From positions 17,579,501 through 17,643,500 of the forward strand of contig NC_090295.1 in the NCBI RefSeq assembly GCF_037392515.1: a stretch of 64,000 nt of DNA. Reading direction: 5' to 3'. Below the pieces are notes generated by a model, which saw nothing but the letters and a program-made list of their open reading frames with translations, was not told where the DNA came from and did no database searches. Shown here piece after piece: positions 13,787-22,700 of the stretch; the stretch's first letter is position 1; the number at the start of each line of letters is the position of its first letter. The translations under genes were made by a program, and so were the position numbers. The DNA is from Haliotis asinina (taxonomy: Eukaryota; Mollusca; Gastropoda; Lepetellida; Haliotidae).

Positions 13787-16700
13787 TATAACGATAATCC
13801 CTTGTATGTTCCAGAGTGTTGGCCAACTATGCTATATGGATGTTTGTTAGGCAGGCAACGAAGCTGCTTGACTCCTCGTTCCGCGACAGCATCAATGTAT
13901 TCAACAAGGTAACACACAGAAGCACTAACATAAGCTGTTCATACAACTATGTATATCGTATTAAGTCTATTCTTCGAAAGTAGGGTGATAAGATATTGCT
14001 TGGTGAATACATTTATGACCAAACGAAGCAAACAAATCTTTCGATGGGGAAACTCAGTTGTGTCTTGTTAACCTAAGAATATATATGCATATGATTGATT
14101 GATTGAGTGAGTGAGTTAAGTTTTTCGCTGCACCAGCAATATTCTAGCTGTAGATAGATAGTATATTCTCGGTCTGTAGATAGTCGAGTGTGGACCAGAC
14201 AATCCAGTGATCTACGCAACTGGAATACGATAACATGTCACTAAGTCAGCGAGCCTGACCACCCGATACCGTTAGCCGCTTCCTACAACATGCATGGGTT
14301 ACTGAAGATCAATTCTAACCCGAATCGTCGAGGGTCCTACATAAATCGCCACATTGTGTGGGGATCATCAGTCAGGGACCTGACTATGTGTAGGCCAACA
14401 GTCAGGCCCCGAATGTGTATAGATCAGCAAACAGAACCGCATTTGTGATTAAATGACGAACTCTTAACGTTCAACAGTTACTGGTATCTTTACGGGTCAG
14501 GGGCCCTTCCACAAAGCTTTTAGTGCAACGGCAGTCGAAGTTCCCATGCTTAAACATAGACCATCGACTGTGGAATCGCCACGACCGTCTTGAGGAACGG
14601 GGCCCTGAGCATGAATTTTCGAAACCCTCTTAGTCGTAAGTTAATGTTACTGGATGGTACTTACGACTATATCTTAGCGCTAAGAGAGCTTCGAAAACCT
14701 ATGCCCTGTATGTTTACGGGTCGGGGCTCCGTTTCAAAACGCCTTCGTAGTGCTACGACTGTCGTAAGTCTATTTTGAGGTGTGGGAGTCGTAAAGTTAC
14801 GATAGCGTTGCAAAACGGCGACTGATCCCGGTTGAATGATGAAGGGTACTGAAGTGTCCTTGCCTCTCGTCTCTTCTTTCAATAGTTTAAAATTCTATAT
14901 GCCGCAAATTGAAACCATTTCATTCTCAGGCGTTATATGGAACTTCAGTAGAACCTCCGCGTTGGAAGGTGTGCAGCACATACGTCAACAGCGTCATGAT
15001 GCTGGCTGTAGGTCGTCTCTACGTTGACGTCCACTTTAAGGAATCAGCGAAATCCAAAGTAAGTGTGATCATCTGCTGTATGAGTGAGCTTAGTTTTACG
15101 CCGCTTTTAGCAATGTTTCTGCAGTATCACAGCGGGAGCACCGGAATTGAGTGAGTGTGTGAATTTCAGCGATATTAAGGCGGGGGACACCAGAAATGGA
15201 CTTCACATTGTACCCTTGTTGGGAATCGAATCTTTGGCTTAAAGAGCGAACGCTCTAACCACTAGGCTACCCACCACCCCGACCATCTACTGGAAGTGAG
15301 TGCATGAGGTTTTACTGTCGACAACATTCCATCCTTCTCAAAATTGTGTACCTATCTAGGGAATCGAACCAGATTTCTGAAAAACAACTTATACCTTATG
15401 TAACACAAAAATCAATTTTCACAATGATGTCAGAAGGCATCAGAGAGGGTTTCTCATGTTGTTTAGATAGGATAGTGAAAATATCCTTCCTCGCCAACTG
15501 TATCTGAAACCTGAAAGCGTAACATCTTCTGCAGAGTTTTGATTCGAGGAGGTACGCATGATATCCTTACGAAAATACTCAGATCATTATCTCTGTTAAT
15601 GCGATGCCGTCTATTTTATCCAATCACAGATGTTAAATATGATCTCCTACTTGAGGTCTTCCTTTAATAACCTCATGGAAGAGGCTACCTGGCTTGATGA
15701 CGCCACCAGAGCTGTCGCGAGGGAAAAGGTGAGTGAGTGGGTGGGTTTAGAGTGAGTGAGTGAATGAGTGAGTTTGAGACAAGGGTCTCGCGTCACAAAA
15801 CACTAAGGATAGCAAGTCACTAAGGTAACCTTAGTGCAAGGTTAAAGAAAGAGAGTTAAGGTTAACCTTAGTAAAGATTGCTTCGAGAAAGCAGGCCAAG
15901 GTCCACAGAAGAGAAAGCAGGCCAAGGTCCACAGAAGAGAAAGCAGGCCAAGGTCCACAGAAGAGAAAGCAGGCCAAGGTCCACAGAAGAGAAAGCAGGC
16001 CAAGGTCCACAGAAGAGAAAGCAGGCCAAGGCCCACAGAAGAGAAAGCAGGCCAAGGTCCACAGAAGAGAAAGCAGCGGTTTATCAGTTGTGTATCCATA
16101 AAAAATGGAACGTACGTTTTTGAATCTGGCATTAAAAGGTAAACAAGCACTGGGTATTTGCTGTTGTGCCATGTTGAATTATCCAATTTATCTTTACAAA
16201 ATCCTTTCCTCAGCCCCCACCACGCATAAAATAATCTGAATTATAACCAATATAGGCTACAAAAGCCCCCCAAAAGCCCCCCAAAATAAGGATGATCAAA
16301 AACCAAAATAGCGCATAAACGAATGTTGATTAGAACAGAGGAATACGAAAGTAAAAATATGTGTCTAAATACAATGATAATGTAAGTTGATGTTGCAGAT
16401 TTTGTTTTAATATTTAATATTTAATATTTAAGGCGGAGGTGATGACTGAGAAGATTGGTTATCCGCAAGCCTTGAAGAACAACAGCTACCTTGATGACCA
16501 ATATAGACACGTACGTAACTGTAGACATCCACGCTTGCACTGACAGTGTGTGTACTTCGATGGCGATGGGTTTCTGGAACTGGCGTTGTGATAGGTGTTC
16601 GTTGTTTGTAGGTTTTCTGATGCAGGTAAACATTTTTTAAGCTGAGATGTTTTAGGATATTTGGGGGGTTGTTGTTACGACTTTTCGGTTTTGATAACGA

Positions 16701-19700
16701 TGCTACTTTCAGTGAGATGAGTGAGTGCTCATCTGTTTTTTGTTTAACACCGAACTCAGCAATAATCCAATTATATCTGTATATAATAATCGATCTGCGC
16801 ATTTCGGACACGATGACATGTGCCAACCAAGTCAGCAAGCCTGACCACGCGATCCCGTATGAGTGAGTGAGTGAGTGAGTGAGTGAGTGAGTGAGTGAGT
16901 GAGTGAGTGAGTGAGTGAGTGAGTGAGTGAGTGAGTGAGTGAGTGAGTGAGTGAGTGAGTGAGTGAGTGAGTGAGTGAGTGAGTGAGTGAGTGAGTGAGT
17001 GAAAATGGAACCTCCCAGCATTTCGGTCATGTGGTGACTACTGCATTCTAGGTGGTATTAACGTTGACAAGGTAGTTACGGCTATTGTTACTAATTCTCG
17101 AAGTGTTTCAGTCTCTGATAGTGGCGATCTTTGAAATTGTAATAGGTCTTTGGGGCAATGGTGATGACTAACGTCGTGATAATTTAACGCTGTCGATTGT
17201 TTGGGGGCAATGGTGTTTATTGAGACTAAGAAAGTCTTTACAATGTTTATTGTTTTGGGCAATGGTGATGATTAACACCGGGATAATTTAACACTGTCGA
17301 TTGTTTGGGGGCATTGGTGTTTATTGAGACTAAGAAAGTCTTTACAATGTTTATTGTTTTGGGCAATGGTGCACCTAAAGACACTGACAGTTTCAGTGAT
17401 GTAATTGTTTTGTTTTTAATTGTTGATGCGTGTAATTTTATTATTCGCTTCAATAGTTGTGGTGTGATATATCTGAGTATTTTGATGATTGCGCTCGTTA
17501 TTTTGTTGACAGGGATAAATAGTTACGTGATTTTATCAACTGAAAGATAAACTGATAACACCAAGGCACGTTACATCAAAACAGATGATTGGTTGGTATA
17601 TTTACAAACTGATTAATCAGACAGAATCTTTAAATACCGTAAAATTGATTTTTCAGTATGTGTTCAACTCAAGTCTGTATTTTGAGAACGTCCAACTAGA
17701 GCTACAACAGGCTTCAAGAAGAAATCTGCGTAAACTCCGACAGGAAGTAGACAGATCCCAGTAAGTGAGAAAACTGGTGCTATGTTACATACGCAGCTGT
17801 TGGTATCCGATGTATTATGCCAGAAAGACGTTATAAAACAGAGTACAGTGGAAGCTGTCTAAATCGGCACTCATTGGGACTGAAGAATTAATCCGGTTTA
17901 GTCAACGTGCCGAAATGTAGAGCTGACGATAAATGTACAAGCAGCAGACTGGACTGAGATTTTATGCTAGTGTCGTCAACTTGCCGGATTGGACAGATGC
18001 CGGTTATGACAGCTTCCACACTTAGTCAATGTTGACTGGCACGGGTATTTAAGTGACTGTGGTTGTGATGTTTCTGACATCAGTAGTTCTCGAGACGATG
18101 ACATTTGAAACAATGTTGATTATTTAGGGCAGTGTGCGACAGTGCTGAAGTGACAGTGTCGATGATTTCAAACTGCTTTAGTTAAACTGGCATGACTTGA
18201 CAGATTAATTATTGCCCTATGAAAGTGAGTGGACGAGTGAGTTTACTTTTATGCCGCACTCAGCATTATTCCAGTTATATAGCGGCGCTCTGTAAATAAT
18301 CGAGTCTGGACCTCAGTGAACAACAGCATGAGCATCGATCTACGCATTTGTGATACGATGACATGTGTTTACCACGGCAACGACCATCCGATCCCGTTAG
18401 TCGCCTCTTACGACAAGCATGGGTTGCTGAAGATCAATTGTGACCTGGATCTTCACGGGTTTTATTTAACCTCCTGATCATCAATAAGAAAATTCTGTAA
18501 TCGATAATATCCCAAATGAACATTTGCGATGAAATGCTGTAACAAATTCTAAAAACAGTTTGGTCTGTATTCATGGGCTGCTCTCTTAGTATGTTCACAA
18601 CGGTGTTTTGTCTTGCTGTTAAAATTATGTGATCAGTCACCACTAATGTGAAATGTGTTGGTTTTTTAAATATATTTTTTCGTATTTTGTGCTCAGATCT
18701 ACTTGTCCGATATTTGTGGATATTCATTTAACAATGATCTAGGTGTGTGATATATAGCAATAGCAACCCCTATGCTAAACTACTAACGTAGGTTTATTGT
18801 CCACGATGTTGTCTATATTCATTCACCCATGTTTGTTGCTTTCTATTACCTTCTGTGTTTATCCGTCTATGTTTGTAGACTACAGTTGTTTGTTTACAGA
18901 TGGCTGGTGCAACCTGCTGTGATCAATGCCTTCTATAACCCCTCATGGAATGAAATTGGTTAGTGGACACAGTACAGTACAAAACAAGTCCAAGAGTCTC
19001 ATATCTCATAATATCCCATAACTGTCAAAATGAAACATGAAACCCTCAACAAACCGTAGTAAACGGGCGTAAAATATCTCTTGCTGGCGCTGCATGACCA
19101 CTCCCAGAAGCCAGGCGGTTTACCGATGTTGATGCAAGTAAATGAGTGAGTTTAGTTTTACGCCGTTTTTAGCGATGTTCCATCAAAATCACGGCGGGGG
19201 GACACCAGACAAGGCCTTTACACATGAATCAGACCCAGGTTTTTGCCGTGACGTTTTAACGAACGTTTTAACCACCATGTACGCCATCGCCCTGCTGATG
19301 CAGAAGCTGCCTGTTTGTACCACTGAAACGTGAAGCAAACATTAATCATTTGATAACATTTCATTACGTTATGAAATTATGGAATCTATAATGGTTATCA
19401 TGTTTGCTTCAATTTTAGTATTTCCTGCCGGTATTCTTCAGCCGCCATTCTACAGCGAAAGCCAACCCAGGTAAGTAGGACAATCAGTGTGAATTTTGTC
19501 TTTGTCTTAAAAATAGCCAGTGCACTTCTCATGCTTATGTAACGATCTTCGTTCTTGTAGGAACGATTTTTTGAGAATGCCATTGTATCACACTGGATTT
19601 CGGTCCCATTTAACAAAATGCTTTGGAGATTGTGTTCGTCATCCATATAGTAAAAATCAGAATTTTTCTGCGATACAATACTAGGGAATACCACGGAGGT

Positions 19701-22700
19701 CACCTGTAATTCTTGGGACGAGTGAAAGAAGCATTCAGCACATGTGCTTGCTTTACATCGGAAACGAGCTAAAAGGGCAGTTCCGAATGTAAACAATAAT
19801 ACCGCGTGGCTATGTTGTCATGTTATTTTTAGACCTTACCTTTTCTGGGCATCAAGTCATTTACACCCATATGGGAGTACCATCGAGTGGGTATTTGCAC
19901 TAAGAATCCTTCTGGGATTTTCTTTCGTTATATCAAACTGTGCGTCCGTACCGTGGTGCACAGGCAAACTGTAGCGCAAATGGGGTTACCCCCATGTTTA
20001 CTAATTACTCACGTGAAATATGTTTTATTTAACATTTAAAGTGCCGCTCGCTGTATTCAGATCGTTCTTCGCCTCCATTACCCCTGCCAGCTTCCGGTTG
20101 GACGGAGTGACGTAACAAGAATAAGCGGATATTTGAAAAGCATACCATACTACCTAATTTTATCATGAACCTGTTGGAGTTTATTTGTCTTATCTGTCGT
20201 CGCTATTGGTAGAATTTTCGTAACATTTATTCTACATAAAAACACTACTGGCGTAATGTGTGAATAAAGCTGGGGAGGTAACTGTAAGTGTTCAATGTAG
20301 AATAATACCATCTGTTCCTTCACTCCGTTGAACTGGAAGAACGGTCTGATTTACGAGTTGCGCTTAAAATGTTGAATAAAAAATATTTCACGTGAGTAAT
20401 TGTTCAACGTGGGGTTGGAAATGTGAGAGTACAGCCCAGCGAAGAAATGGGTGTATACTTTTGATGGTGGCGATATTTTATTTCGACATGAAAAATATTT
20501 TTCGAACCTAAGCGAGGAAACTATGTTGCCAACCTTTGCTCGCTTCGCTCGCATGTTGGAGGACTGGTAATTTTCTCTAAGATGCGCAACCCATTTGCGC
20601 TACAGTTTGCCTGTGCGTGGTGGTAAACGAAATAAATTGTATAGCCGGCTAGAGGACAAACGCAGTCGTAATTTGTCATGATCATGTTTTAGCTGGGGTA
20701 GCCATATGGTAAGCCCATTCTCTTGTCACGCTAAACGTGCGGGTTCGATTCCCCATTGCTGGTGTCTTACGTCGTGAAATAGCTGCTAAATTGCTAAATT
20801 GCTAACTCACTCATTTAATCATACTATGTAGGGTTAGCAGATATACACGCAACGGGCTTCGTAAATCACTTGAATTTAATGAGATTGCATCTTTATGTAA
20901 GCAGTATGTTAAAAAGCAGTGGGTTCTTCTGACATATCCTGGACTGTAACTGAGAATGCTTAATCTCTAACTTCGTGTGTTTCAGTTCAATCAACTTTGG
21001 GGGAGTGGGTAGCGTCATTGGACATGAAATTACCCATGGATTCGACAACTACGGTAAGCTGTGTCTTAAAATGGAATTTGTATATGATGTGTTGTCAGTT
21101 ATGGATCAGTCTAAGTAAACTTAGTCTCAGTGTATTTCGTTACACTCCACCACTGAGTCTTACAAAACCTAGTAGAAGGTCGCGTCAGGTAACCTTTGAG
21201 CGACCAATGACCGTCCAATCAAACGCGAGACGGTTAAATAGATTTAACCAATCAGACAACGGCTACTATTTAGGGATCGGAGGGACTTTCAAAATATTCA
21301 GGTCACCGACACAGATCTCTCCAGAAACAAAAATCAGCATGTAACACACAGAGTTTTTTTTACCTGCAGCATATACGCTTTGGATTTTCTGTGGACGTGG
21401 TTACCGTTAGCTAATATTTTCGCAAGATGACATGTTTGAATACTGCCAAACACAGCGATTTTCAGCGACTGTTTACTCAACGTTGTCATGGCTGCACGTA
21501 CGCCGTGTGCATCACCCGGAAGCGATCGTACGCTAAATAGCATTCGGAATCGTTCGGATACGAACCTTTTCGAGATAAAAAGGTCATAAGGTATGTGCGA
21601 ATGTGCACTTTCACGATTTAGTAAGCTGTGTTCTAATTGGTCAATCTCAAAGGTTACCTGACGCGACCTTCCATAATGTTTTGTTAGACTCAGTGGTGGA
21701 GTGTAACGAAAAGTACTGAGGATGGATTATTAGACCATAGAAAGTTAGTAACATAAATGTTTTCCTCCGTACGTCCTTAGATATCGGACATGCATTTTCA
21801 TCTTCATTTCATTCGATACTGACGAATATTTTAATGCGTGGACCATTTGAGGCCTCCTGAGGTAAACAGGATCCCAGTCAAGAATTCAGCATGGAATTAA
21901 CATGCGACCTGCGACCATTTACTGAAGAAAAACCCAGTAATGGGAAGAAACGTAGCGCTTGCAGTTCACATCATAACCAGTCTGGGCCGGTTCTTGGTTG
22001 ACGCACCTACGTGATATGTCAGGGGAGGTAACTACATGGTATGTCAGGGGAGGTAACTATGTGACATGCCAGGGGAGGTAACTATGCCCATTACATTTTG
22101 TTATTCCTCTTCAATCTCAGGCCGACAGAGGGACAAGGACGGAAACCTGCGACAGTGGTGGGACCAGGAAGTGATAAACCGTTTCCAGAATGCCACAAAA
22201 TGCTTCGTGAACCAGACGTCAAGCTTCGTCAGCCCCGAAGCCGGTCTAAACGTACGTCGATTGACTGATTGACTGATTTGATCTCGTGTTCACCTATCTG
22301 TCCTCTAAGTTTCTAGCACCAGGCGGGCAGAGGGTTGTCTAGTGGTTATTGCGTTCGCACGTCAGGCTGAAACCTGGGGTCGATTCCATACAGGGGTACA
22401 AAGGGCGAAGCCCATTTCCGGTGCCTCACACCGGGATATTGCTAATGATAAGTAAAATCACTCACTTGTACTAGCTCCAGGCAGGGTATCAACAAATAAC
22501 GTAATCAGGTGTGACTAATATCAGGTGTGACAATCGAACCTCCGACATTCCTCGCTCTAGGCTCTATTCCTCGAGGCCACCATGTCTGTTGCTATGACAA
22601 CCTCATCTATGTGTACTTTCAGGTCAACGGGTTATTAACCATAGGCGAAGACATCGCCGACAGTGGCGGAGTAAAACAGAGCTTCAATGTAAGTACATCT

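Noticed and set aside
13557..13850. Ser/Leu-rich and Arg/Glu-rich open frames
   Set aside because: Produced by the (GA)n microsatellite on its two strands.
15831..16186. Open frames of over 110 codons in three frames
   Set aside because: Artefact of the 26-bp minisatellite.
16428..17030. 200-codon minus-strand frame rich in THSL
   Set aside because: Created by the (TGAG)n tract; part of it also overlaps the true exon 11 on the other strand.
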